NCBI GenBank assembly: GCA_964599375.1
Contig: CAZREW010000005.1
Location: 136,074 to 200,073, forward strand
Length of the DNA: 64,000 bases
Source: JAUWCL01 sp964599375
GTDB taxonomy: Bacteria; Krumholzibacteriota; Krumholzibacteriia; Krumholzibacteriales; Krumholzibacteriaceae
Reading direction: 5' to 3'
Below the pieces are notes generated by a model, which searched no databases, was not told the DNA's origin, and worked only from the letters and a program-made list of their open reading frames with translations. Both the position numbers and the translations under genes were made by a program. Below, one piece after another: positions 1 through 8,145 of this stretch. Every line of letters starts with the position of its first letter. Positions within the stretch are counted from its first letter, which is position 1.

Positions 1-693
1 CGCGAGCGGCACGGCTGTTACTGGTTCAACCACTTCTCCACGATCGGGCTGGTCGGCCTCAACGAGGCGTGCCTCAATTTCCACGGCGTGACGATCGGCG
101 ACCCGAAGGGAGCGGAGTTCGCCGGCAGGACCCTGGACTTCATGAGGGAGAGACTGAGGGTCTTCCAGGAGGAGACAGGCAACTTCTACAACCTCGAGGC
201 CACTCCCGCCGAGGGGACCTCCTACCGCCTGGCGAGGATAGACCGCGAGAAATTCCCCGACATCAGGTGCGCGAACGACGGCAGGAAGGCAGGAGGTGGC
301 GAGCCGTTCTACACGAACTCAAGCCAGCTCCCCGTGGACTTCACCGACGACATCTTCGAGACTCTCGACCTCCAGGATGAGATCCAGTCGAAATACACCG
401 GCGGCACGGTCCTTCACGTCTTTCTCGGCGAGGCGGTGGCCGATCCGGCCGCGATAAAGAACTTCGTTCGCAAGGTGTGCGACAGCTACAGGCTCCCCTA
501 TTTCACCATCTCCCCCACATTCTCGGTATGCCCCGAGCACGGGTACCTCCGGGGAGAGGTCGCCCGATGCCCCGAATGCGCCAGGGAGACGGAGATCTAC
601 TCGCGCGTGGTCGGCTACCTCAGGCCGGTCGACCAGTGGAACGAGGGCAAGCAGGCCGAGTTCGAGATGAGAAAAAGGTACTCGATCTCATGA
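1..693 (+). CDS. nrdD: Anaerobic ribonucleoside-triphosphate reductase, C-terminal part (5' end outside window)
   Basis: Class III (oxygen-sensitive) ribonucleotide reductase, which reduces NTPs to dNTPs using a glycyl radical. The frame is open from base 1, so only the last 230 residues are present. Visible family marks are the CPEHGY...CPEC zinc site near the C-terminus and the glycyl-radical loop R-V-V-G-Y-L-R-P about 25 residues before the end. The stop overlaps the start of the next gene as ATGA, so the pair is translationally coupled, as nrdD and nrdG usually are. It implies that the organism makes DNA precursors without oxygen. The identity is firm; what is missing upstream cannot be seen. 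Confidence 0.95.
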   Translation, partial: RERHGCYWFNHFSTIGLVGLNEACLNFHGVTIGDPKGAEFAGRTLDFMRERLRVFQEETGNFYNLEATPAEGTSYRLARIDREKFPDIRCANDGRKAGGGEPFYTNSSQLPVDFTDDIFETLDLQDEIQSKYTGGTVLHVFLGEAVADPAAIKNFVRKVCDSYRLPYFTISPTFSVCPEHGYLRGEVARCPECARETEIYSRVVGYLRPVDQWNEGKQAEFEMRKRYSIS

Positions 694-1322
694 GGATAGG
701 AGGATTTCAGAAATTCAGCCTCAGCGATTTCCCCGGCCTGCCGGCGGCGATTGTATTCACGCAGGGATGCAATTTCCGTTGTCCTTTTTGCCACAACGGC
801 GGCCTCATCCCCGATACGCCGCAGGACGGACTTCTCATCCCCGAGGAATATGTGCTATCCTTCCTTTGTTCCCGTGCGGGAAAGCTCGACGGCCTCGTGG
901 TAACGGGCGGCGAACCGACGCTTCAGAAAGGTCTTGCGGCATTCCTGCGAAATGTCAGGGAGATCGGATACAGGATCAAGATCGATACGAACGGCAGCAG
1001 GCCGGAAGTGCTCGAAATGCTCATATCCGAAGGCCTCCTGGACTTCGTCTCGATGGACGTCAAAGCTCCGCCGGGGGCCTACGACAGGCTGACCGGAGTG
1101 AGAGCCCCGATAGGCGAGATCATCAGGTCTATAGACATTCTCTCCCGCTGCGGAATAGAGCACGAGTTCAGGACGACACGCGTAACGGACCTTCTCTCCG
1201 ACACCGATCTTGACGAAGTGGCGTGGATGATACCGGACGGGGCTACGTTCCGGATGCAGGCTTTTGACCCCGCCATGGCGTTCGACAGGTCGCTCCGGAG
1301 GGCAGACGCGGCGGGAGCCTGA
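690..1322 (+). CDS. nrdG: Anaerobic ribonucleotide reductase activating protein (radical SAM)
   Basis: A radical SAM activase of 210 residues that would generate the glycyl radical on NrdD. The start is the ATG at 690, which overlaps the nrdD stop by four bases. The reading frame stays open further upstream, but that part lies inside nrdD. The cluster motif C-N-F-R-C-P-F-C is at residues 27-34 (CxxxCxxC), followed by TGGEPTLQ, the usual GGE motif. The LSDFPG opening is typical of the NrdG2/PflA-like branch that pairs with NrdD. Position and coupling support the NrdD-activating role. Confidence 0.9.
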   Translation: MRIGGFQKFSLSDFPGLPAAIVFTQGCNFRCPFCHNGGLIPDTPQDGLLIPEEYVLSFLCSRAGKLDGLVVTGGEPTLQKGLAAFLRNVREIGYRIKIDTNGSRPEVLEMLISEGLLDFVSMDVKAPPGAYDRLTGVRAPIGEIIRSIDILSRCGIEHEFRTTRVTDLLSDTDLDEVAWMIPDGATFRMQAFDPAMAFDRSLRRADAAGA

Positions 1323-1360
1323 CACCAACAGACAACTGAAATAGCAGACGGAGATCTGAC

Positions 1361-3895
1361 ATGACGATGAGCAGGAGTGAGATATTCAGGAAATGGGGGA
1401 TCTTCCACAAATCGTACGATGCCGCCGGCATTCTCAACGATTTCGCCAACCACATAGAGTATTCCCGGTCGAAGGACCAGTACACCGCCACGCTGAAGGA
1501 CCTTTATTTCGCTCTCGCCCTGACCGCCCGCGACAGACTCGTCGAGCAGTGGATCAAGACGCAGCAGGTATATCACCAGAAAGACATCAAACGTGTCTAT
1601 TACCTCTCCGCAGAGTACCTCATGGGGAGGGCTCTGATGAACAACCTGATCAATCTGGATATCTACAAGCAGACATGCGAGGCGATGGACAAGATCGACC
1701 TCGACCTCGAGAGGTTGATCGACCAGGAGCCGGACGCCGGCCTTGGGAACGGCGGTCTCGGGCGCCTGGCGGCCTGCTTCCTCGACTCGATGGCGACGCT
1801 GATGATCCCCTCGGTAGGATACGGGATCCGGTACGAATACGGCATCTTCGAGCAGGAGATAAAGGACTTCGCCCAGCGCGAGCTCCCCGACGAATGGCTC
1901 AAGCATGGCAACCCCTGGGAGATCGAGCGTCCCGAATACTCATTCGAAGTAAAGCTGTACGGCAGGGTCAACGAGGAATGGGGCCCGGGCGACAAGACGA
2001 TCAGTGAGTGGATCGATACGAAAAATGTCATCGGAGTCGCTTTCGACACGCCTATAGCCGGGTACGGCAATATCACGGTCAACACGCTGAGGCTCTGGTC
2101 GGCGCACTCCACGCAGGAGTTCGACCTCGACTACTTCCAGAACGGCAATTACCTGAAATCTGTCGAGCAGAAAAACCTCTCGGAGAACATATCGAAGGTC
2201 CTCTACCCGAACGACAGCACATTCGAGGGCCGCGAGCTGAGACTGGTGCAGCAGTATTTCTTCGTCTCGTGCTCCATTCAGGACATCATAAGAAGATACC
2301 TGATCGATCACAGGCATTTCGATGAGCTCCCCGACAAGGCGGCGATCCAGCTCAACGACACCCATCCCTCGCTCGCGATCGCGGAGCTGATGAGGCTTCT
2401 GATCGACGTCCATGGGCTCAGCTGGGACATGGCCTGGGACATCACGACGAGGACCTGCGCCTACACGAACCACACCCTCCTGCCTGAGGCTCTCGAGGAA
2501 TGGCCGGTTTCGATGTTCGAGAGGCTCCTTCCCCGGCATCTCCAGATCATACGCAGGATCGACGTGATGTTCCGCAAGAAGGTCGCGCTGAGGTACCCCG
2601 GCGACACCGAAAAGCTCGGGCGTATATCGATAGTCACGGGCGACCCGAACGCAAAGGTCAGGATGGCCAATCTCGCCGTCGTGGGATCGCACTCGACGAA
2701 CGGGGTCGCGGGCCTGCACACGGAACTTCTCAAGAAATACCTTCTCAAGGATTTCGACGAGATCTTCCCCGGAAGGATAAACAACAAGACAAACGGGATC
2801 ACGCCGCGGCGCTGGCTTCTCGCCGCGAACCCGAGACTCTCCTCCCTGATAACGGAGAAGATCGGCGCAGGATGGGTGACCGATCTGGATCAGCTCCACC
2901 GCATCGAGGAGTTCGCCGGTGACGCGGAATTCATGGAGAGATACTCCGGCGTCAAGAAAGCCAACAAGGAGGATCTCGCCAGGCTGACGGCCAGGTTGAC
3001 CGATTTCAGGATAGATCCCGAGTCGATTTTCGACGTCCAGATAAAGCGTTTCCACGAGTACAAGAGACAGCTGCTGAATATCCTGCACGTGATATACTCC
3101 TGGCTGCGACTGAAGGAGGACCCGGCGTACAAGCCATGCCCGCGCACATATATATTCGCCGGCAAGGCGGCTCCCGATTACCTGATCTCGAAGCTCGTCA
3201 TAAACCTGGTCAACCATGTCGCCGCAATGATCAACGAGGACGACGAGACCGGCGATCTGCTCAAGGTGATCTTCCTGCCGAACTACAGGGTGACCCTGGC
3301 AGAGGCGATCATACCCGCCGCTGATGTCTCAGAACAGATCTCGACGGCGGGGTACGAGGCCTCTGGAACGGGAAACATGAAACTGGCGCTGAACGGCGCA
3401 CTGACGATCGGCACACTCGACGGAGCCAATATCGAGATCATGGAGGAGGTCGGCAGGGAAAACATATTCATCTTCGGGCTCGACGCCGGACAGGCGAGAA
3501 AGGCCGCGGCCGATTACGACGCCCGCCGGTATATCGCCACAGACCCTTTACTGAAAAAGACTATAGACATGTTGCGCGGCGGATCCTTCTCGCCTGAGCA
3601 GAAGGACCTCTTCAAGCCGCTGGTCGACGCGATGATGGGCAAAGACCGCTTCCTGGTCCTGGCTGATTTTGATTCCTACCGCAGGACGCAGGAAAATGTG
3701 TGCAGAGAGTACATGGACAAGGACTCCTGGAGCAGGAAATCCCTTATCAACGTTGCGCATTCCGGAAGGTTCTCGTCCGACAGGACGATCATGGAATACA
3801 ACAAGGACATCTGGAAGGCCGACCGCCTCGTGGTCCCGGCCGAGAAGATGCGGCTCGCGTCGACCGATCCCGCCTTCATCGACCGTGAGGATTGA
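1361..3895 (+). CDS. glgP: Glycogen/starch/alpha-glucan phosphorylase
   Basis: Phosphorolysis of alpha-1,4-glucan to glucose 1-phosphate, in the cytoplasm, with pyridoxal phosphate as cofactor. The 844 residues match full-length GT35 phosphorylases. The PLP-lysine motif E-A-S-G-T-G-N-M-K-L is clear, with the Schiff-base lysine at residue 674. The N-terminal GRLAACFLDSMATL segment and the RIHEYKRQ-like segment (KRFHEYKRQLLN) are family-typical. The start ATG has GGAG seven bases upstream. The gene stands alone in its orientation after nrdG, with a hairpin terminator downstream. Confidence 0.97.
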   Translation: MTMSRSEIFRKWGIFHKSYDAAGILNDFANHIEYSRSKDQYTATLKDLYFALALTARDRLVEQWIKTQQVYHQKDIKRVYYLSAEYLMGRALMNNLINLDIYKQTCEAMDKIDLDLERLIDQEPDAGLGNGGLGRLAACFLDSMATLMIPSVGYGIRYEYGIFEQEIKDFAQRELPDEWLKHGNPWEIERPEYSFEVKLYGRVNEEWGPGDKTISEWIDTKNVIGVAFDTPIAGYGNITVNTLRLWSAHSTQEFDLDYFQNGNYLKSVEQKNLSENISKVLYPNDSTFEGRELRLVQQYFFVSCSIQDIIRRYLIDHRHFDELPDKAAIQLNDTHPSLAIAELMRLLIDVHGLSWDMAWDITTRTCAYTNHTLLPEALEEWPVSMFERLLPRHLQIIRRIDVMFRKKVALRYPGDTEKLGRISIVTGDPNAKVRMANLAVVGSHSTNGVAGLHTELLKKYLLKDFDEIFPGRINNKTNGITPRRWLLAANPRLSSLITEKIGAGWVTDLDQLHRIEEFAGDAEFMERYSGVKKANKEDLARLTARLTDFRIDPESIFDVQIKRFHEYKRQLLNILHVIYSWLRLKEDPAYKPCPRTYIFAGKAAPDYLISKLVINLVNHVAAMINEDDETGDLLKVIFLPNYRVTLAEAIIPAADVSEQISTAGYEASGTGNMKLALNGALTIGTLDGANIEIMEEVGRENIFIFGLDAGQARKAAADYDARRYIATDPLLKKTIDMLRGGSFSPEQKDLFKPLVDAMMGKDRFLVLADFDSYRRTQENVCREYMDKDSWSRKSLINVAHSGRFSSDRTIMEYNKDIWKADRLVVPAEKMRLASTDPAFIDRED

Positions 3896-3952
3896 CGAGC
3901 CTTGGGAGAAGGAGCGTAGCCGGGAAGCCGGCGGCGGAGGGAGAAAGAAGAA

Positions 3953-3998
3953 GAGCCGGGGCCCGGATGCTGTCCGGGTTCCCGGCTCTCTCGTTTAC
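3953..3998. terminator. Hairpin terminator between convergent genes, probably bidirectional
   Basis: GAGCCGGG at 3953-3960 pairs with CCCGGCTC at 3981-3988, and an inner arm CCCGGA pairs with TCCGGG. The plus-strand tail is TCTCGTTT. On the minus strand the hairpin is followed by TTCTTCTTTC, so it can serve both the phosphorylase and the convergent parvulin gene. Confidence 0.65.
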
Positions 3999-4038
3999 AT
4001 GGAATACGCTCATCGCGATCCCGCCGTGCGGGCCCGGG

Positions 4039-5067
4039 TTACATGCTCGGAGCGAGAGCCGAATCGGCGTACTCGATCACGGCTGCGTCCCTCAGCGAGG
4101 TCATGTATGTGTTCATCTCGTCCTGCTTCTTCATGTCGGCAAGATAATCGATGATGCTGTCCTTAACGTCCTCAAAGGATGTAGAACCGGCATCCTCCTT
4201 CTCAGTCACCTTGATCACATGATAGCCGAACTTCGTTTCCACGACCGGGCTGATCTCTCCGACTTCGAGAGCGAACGCGGCATCCTCGAACGGCTTGACC
4301 ATCTGGCCCCGGCCGAAGAATCCCAGGTCGCCTCCCTTGTCCTTACTCGGACAGTCCGAATTCTCCCTGGCCAGAGCCGCCATATCGCCGCCCGCGACTA
4401 GCTGGGCGCGGATATCTTCTATCTTGGCCTTCTTCTGCTCGCGCGTAACGTCCGAGTCCGTATCCGCCACGTTGATCAGGATATGTGAGGCGCGCACACG
4501 TTCGGGTGTCGTGAATCTCTCCTTGTTCGAATCGTAGAACTCCCTCGCCTCAGCCTCGGTAGGCTCCGCGATGCCGGCGGTCTTCATGTCGACCAGCTCC
4601 TCGAGCTTCATCCCGCGCTCGACTTCCATGCGGAACTCTTCGGGGGTCAGGTTGCTCTTTTCGAGCTGGGCCACGAAGGTCTCCTCGTCAGGGAAATTGG
4701 CCTTGATCTCCTCGTATTTCCCTTCTACCTGCTCGGGCGTCACCTTGATATTATCCTTATCGGCCGCCTGTGTGAGCAGCGTCCTGTTGACAAGATTGGC
4801 AACGGCCTGCTGCCTGAGCATCGGCTCCATCGAGTCGAGCTGCTGCTGGCTGACCCTGCCGGCCATCTGCTGCTTGAGCATCGAGAGCTCCTGGGAGAGC
4901 TCCTTGTCTCCAATGACAGTACCGTTAACCTTTGCTACGAAATCAGCCTTGCCCGTCATGGGGGTGTCCATGCTTTCTCCGCTCTCTTTCTTCCCGTCGC
5001 CCCCGCATCCGGCTATGGCTGCCACCATTACAAAAAGCAGGATAAACGCGATCTTCGATCTCAACAT
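4039..5067 (-). CDS. Parvulin-type peptidyl-prolyl isomerase, SurA/PpiC-like lipoprotein
   Basis: Exported folding helper of 342 residues. It has a lipoprotein signal with lipobox A-I-A-G-C (Cys21), then a SurA-like N-terminal chaperone region (about 45-185, matching helices rich in Q and L), then one parvulin domain (about 190-290: R-A-S-H-I-L-I, GGDLGFFGRGQMV, GYHVIKV). It would act in the periplasm on outer-membrane proteins, held to a membrane by lipid. The start has GGAGG nine bases upstream. It has a single PPIase domain, unlike E. coli SurA with two. It is not obviously in an operon. Confidence 0.88.
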   Translation of the reverse strand: MLRSKIAFILLFVMVAAIAGCGGDGKKESGESMDTPMTGKADFVAKVNGTVIGDKELSQELSMLKQQMAGRVSQQQLDSMEPMLRQQAVANLVNRTLLTQAADKDNIKVTPEQVEGKYEEIKANFPDEETFVAQLEKSNLTPEEFRMEVERGMKLEELVDMKTAGIAEPTEAEAREFYDSNKERFTTPERVRASHILINVADTDSDVTREQKKAKIEDIRAQLVAGGDMAALARENSDCPSKDKGGDLGFFGRGQMVKPFEDAAFALEVGEISPVVETKFGYHVIKVTEKEDAGSTSFEDVKDSIIDYLADMKKQDEMNTYMTSLRDAAVIEYADSALAPSM

Positions 5068-5251
5068 CGGATGGTTCCTCCCTCCGATAGAATAGATACG
5101 GCGGCCCGGTCCGGCTCCAAGGCCGGCGGCTCAATAATCGAGCTCAGCAGCCTTTACGGGGATTTGCCCGGTGACCGCCTGAAGCCCTTCCCCACCATTC
5201 TCGCTGCGGGGCGGGCAGGCCCATATAAGGTAGCACCGTGGCGGGGAAAAA

Positions 5252-5268
5252 GCAATCACAGTGATTGC
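5252..5268. promoter_or_regulatory. Perfect inverted repeat, possible operator
   Basis: GCAATCAC, a central A, then GTGATTGC: eight perfect pairs around one base. GGGG lies just outside on the left and CCCC on the right, so a larger hairpin could also form. It sits 32 bases before the Smr gene in the gap between two divergent genes. The form suits a dimeric repressor or activator site; no regulator is identified. Confidence 0.4.
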
Positions 5269-5299
5269 ACCCCGGGCCCATTTGTAGGAATATCATAGC

Positions 5300-5581
5300 A
5301 TGGAAAACGATCTCGGCCCGGTAGAGCTGCCCATAGACGGGGTTCTGGACCTCCACGCGTTCGCCCCCTCAGACGTAAAGGAGCTCGTGCCGCATTATCT
5401 CGATGAATGTCGGGCCCGCGGGGTCCTGTCTGTGCGTATAATCCATGGAAAGGGTACCGGGGCGATGCGGGAGACCGTTCACGCGATCCTAGCCTCCCTT
5501 CCCTTTGTGATATCCTACCGGCTTGCCGGCGAGGACGCCGGCGGCTGGGGAGCCACCCTCGCGTCCCTCGATCCTCTCTAG
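5300..5581 (+). CDS. Small Smr-domain protein
   Basis: A stand-alone Smr (MutS2 C-terminal type) domain of 93 residues. It shows the two family motifs: D-L-H-A-F near residue 16 and H-G-K-G-T-G near residue 50. Smr domains nick DNA or cleave RNA, but the substrate of short solitary versions is mostly unknown. Its stop codon overlaps the stop of the convergent ogt gene within a CTAG. The likely start ATG lacks a strong Shine-Dalgarno site. Confidence 0.82.
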   Translation: MENDLGPVELPIDGVLDLHAFAPSDVKELVPHYLDECRARGVLSVRIIHGKGTGAMRETVHAILASLPFVISYRLAGEDAGGWGATLASLDPL

Positions 5582-6072
5582 CGCCTCAAACCAGTCGCTC
5601 CCTCGAGATCGAGCAGCTTCTTTTTCTTTCCCAGCCCTCCCCCGTATCCCGTCAGCCTGCCGTCGGCGCCGATGACCCTGTGGCAAGGTACGACGATCGA
5701 TATGGGGTTCTGGCCGTTCGCCGCCCCGACCGCCCTCGAGGCCTTCGGCCTGCCCATCCGCCTCGCCTGCTCCCCGTAAGATATCGTCTCGCCGTACGGT
5801 ATCCTGCGAAGCTGCCGCCAGGCAGCCTGCTGGAACGGCGTGCCCTCCGGGGAGAGCTCGAGCTCGAACTTCGTCCTCTCTCCCCTGAAATACTCATCGA
5901 TCTGCTTCCTGGCCTCTTCGAGATGCCTGTCGGACCTCTCCCACATCGGCCCGGGAAATCCACTCTTCGGCCGCCCGAAAAGGATCTCCGTTATCTTACC
6001 GCCGCGCCCCGCGATGAAAAGCTCGCCAACGGGGGTCTTCATCGTGGTCCAGTATTTCTTTTTCTTATCCAT
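5578..6072 (-). CDS. ogt: Methylated-DNA--protein-cysteine methyltransferase
   Basis: Suicide repair protein that moves the methyl group of O6-methylguanine to a cysteine. The active-site motif is P-C-H-R-V with Cys130, preceded by the RAVGAANGQNP segment of the DNA-binding winged helix. At 164 residues it is the Ogt/AGT type without an Ada N-terminal domain. It converges on the Smr gene, sharing four bases at the stops. Confidence 0.93.
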   Translation of the reverse strand: MDKKKKYWTTMKTPVGELFIAGRGGKITEILFGRPKSGFPGPMWERSDRHLEEARKQIDEYFRGERTKFELELSPEGTPFQQAAWRQLRRIPYGETISYGEQARRMGRPKASRAVGAANGQNPISIVVPCHRVIGADGRLTGYGGGLGKKKKLLDLEGATGLRR

Positions 6073-6201
6073 GATTTACTCCGTTCGTTGGATCTGTGGG
6101 CCTAATCCGTCATTCTACTCCTATCCAGAGGGATAATAAAGCCTTGCTGCTGCCAAAATCACTTTTTCAGTCCGCCGCAGGGCGGGTACAATCGTCCTGA
6201 C

Positions 6202-8028
6202 ATGAAAAACGGGCTCATCGCATATACGATCCTGGCCCTGTCTCTCTGCGGCGGACCAGCTTCCGGCCGGCTCAAGGAGGAGGCCCCCGACTCGATCTCT
6301 TCGAAAAGCGCCGGGAAGGCCGACTCCCTCGAGGCGCAGAACAAGAGAAACGCACTGGGAAGGCTGCTCTCCGACCATCTCCTGGCGGCGAAGATCGACA
6401 CCGCGCAGGTGGGACAGAGATCGGTGAGGAGCGAAGACCAGTACATGGCATACAAAGGCAGGTTCATCCGCAAGATAGAGATCTACCGGTACAACATCTT
6501 CAGCGACACCGAGGTCGGCTCGAAGAGCCCAGGCGGCAATCCGCTCATTAGGGCCATCGAATGGACGCACATCGATACAAGGCGCAGCAAGGTAGCCTCC
6601 TACCTCCTCTTCAGGAAGGGCGATCCGGTCGACCCCCAGGCCATTTCTGATTCAGAACGTATCCTGAGGGAGACTTCTTTCATCCATGAGGCGAACATCA
6701 GGCTGGTCCCTGTGGAGGGGAGCGCGGATTCGGTCGACGTACAGGTTCTGACGAGAGACGTATGGTCGCTCGGGGTCAACGTGACCTTCATAACGAAGGA
6801 CAAGTACAGGGCGAGACTCTTCGAGAAGAACTTCCTCGGATACGGCCATACGATCCGGTGGGAGACCGCCCTTGATTTCGACAGGGACAGGCTCGCTGAT
6901 CATGCATTCTATTACGGGGCGACGAACATCTTCGGCACATTCATAGATGGAGAGGTGAGGATCGTCGATGCTGCCGCGTATAACCAGAACCGATGGCGCC
7001 TTAACCGCCCGTACATCTCGCCTAGGATAAACTGGATAGGCGGAGCATCCTTAGATGGCATGGACGACTTCGACGAAAATCTCCTGAAGACAAGGAAATG
7101 GAATCGAGAAGACGCCTGGATAGGCCGGTCGATCCCCGTGGGGAAGAGAATCGCCGGGGGATCGGGCAGGATGAGGTTGATCCCGGCCGTCAGGGTGACA
7201 AGAACGGACTATCAGGTCCGGCCTCCCGTGGGACAGGACCTGAATCGCAGCTTTTACGACAGGACGGTATACCTCGGCAGCATCTCCCTGACCGAGAGAG
7301 CCTTCCAGAAGACGAGGCTTGTCTTCAGCTTCGGAAGGACTGAGGACATCCCTTACGGCTTTCTCGCATCCCTCACGGGCGGCGTGGGCGCTTCGGAGTT
7401 CTTCAACAGGCCGTATGCCGCCGTCGACCTGGCGTATGCTGATTTTTTCGGAAGCTCCGCATATTACACGGTCAGATGCGCCGTCGGAAGCTATGCGAGG
7501 AACGACCGGCCCGAGGACGGGACTTTCAGCCTGAGGCTGGGTTCCTTTACGAGCCTGCTGCCAGGCTGGCACGCCGTCGCGAGGAATTTCTTCGTGATCG
7601 ACTATATCTACGGCTTTAACAGGCTCCCCAGTGACGAGATAGCCCTCGATCAGCCCACTGGAGACCTAGCCGGCCTGTCGAGGACCGGCATCGAGGGGCA
7701 CGAGCGGCTCATCCTGAAGTGGGAGGGCGTACTTTTCGCCGACTGGGACTGGTACGGGTTCCGGTTCGCTTCGTTCGGTTACGCCCAGGCAGGCCAGGCG
7801 GGCCCCGAGTGGGATTCCTTTGTCCACGGCAAGTATTACTTCAGCCTCGGCGGCGGCTTCAGGGCGCATAACGAGAGGCTGATATTCGACGCTTACGAGA
7901 TCCGGTTCATGTTTCATCCCGTAGTGCCGGAGGGAGCGGATACAAGCTGGCTGAAGTTCGAGGCTGTAAAGAATCTCAGCATACCCTTCCTCTCCCCTTC
8001 GGCGCCGAGAGTCGTCGCTTACGAATGA
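6202..8028 (+). CDS. Outer-membrane protein with POTRA-like N-terminus and beta-barrel
   Basis: A 608-residue exported protein. A signal peptide (about 1-22) is followed by a spacer, then a POTRA-like segment (about 90-185: IRKIEIY...SDTEVG, LLFRKGDPVDPQAISDSERILRE, VDVQVLTRDVWSLG). The rest is an alternating-residue beta-barrel of about 400 residues. This is the shape of BamA/ShlB/DUF-type outer-membrane proteins of FCB bacteria, but no exact family is recognised. No Shine-Dalgarno site precedes the ATG. A TACAAT box at 6186-6191 would place the transcript start within a few bases of the start codon. Confidence 0.72.
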   Translation: MKNGLIAYTILALSLCGGPASGRLKEEAPDSISSKSAGKADSLEAQNKRNALGRLLSDHLLAAKIDTAQVGQRSVRSEDQYMAYKGRFIRKIEIYRYNIFSDTEVGSKSPGGNPLIRAIEWTHIDTRRSKVASYLLFRKGDPVDPQAISDSERILRETSFIHEANIRLVPVEGSADSVDVQVLTRDVWSLGVNVTFITKDKYRARLFEKNFLGYGHTIRWETALDFDRDRLADHAFYYGATNIFGTFIDGEVRIVDAAAYNQNRWRLNRPYISPRINWIGGASLDGMDDFDENLLKTRKWNREDAWIGRSIPVGKRIAGGSGRMRLIPAVRVTRTDYQVRPPVGQDLNRSFYDRTVYLGSISLTERAFQKTRLVFSFGRTEDIPYGFLASLTGGVGASEFFNRPYAAVDLAYADFFGSSAYYTVRCAVGSYARNDRPEDGTFSLRLGSFTSLLPGWHAVARNFFVIDYIYGFNRLPSDEIALDQPTGDLAGLSRTGIEGHERLILKWEGVLFADWDWYGFRFASFGYAQAGQAGPEWDSFVHGKYYFSLGGGFRAHNERLIFDAYEIRFMFHPVVPEGADTSWLKFEAVKNLSIPFLSPSAPRVVAYE

Positions 8029-8082
8029 CGCGCTGAAACAGGTGGATTTCGGGAGAGCTTTCGACTAATATTCTGCCTTGCC

Positions 8083-8116
8083 GGGGGCCGGCCGGTCAGT
8101 ACCGGTTGCAGCCCCC
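8083..8116 (+). terminator. GC-rich hairpin, possible terminator
   Basis: GGGGGC at 8083-8088 pairs with GCCCCC at 8111-8116, with an inner CCGGT/ACCGG arm. The tail ATGTTATTAT is only partly T-rich. It lies between the outer-membrane protein and glnS, so it could end the first transcript or shape the glnS leader. Confidence 0.4.
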
Positions 8117-8145
8117 ATGTTATTATCATCAGGAGAGCGACACGA

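Noticed and set aside
1940..3217. Minus-strand open frame of 425 codons opposite glycogen phosphorylase
   Set aside because: Shadow of the phosphorylase gene; low-complexity Arg/Glu/Val composition with no recognisable fold.
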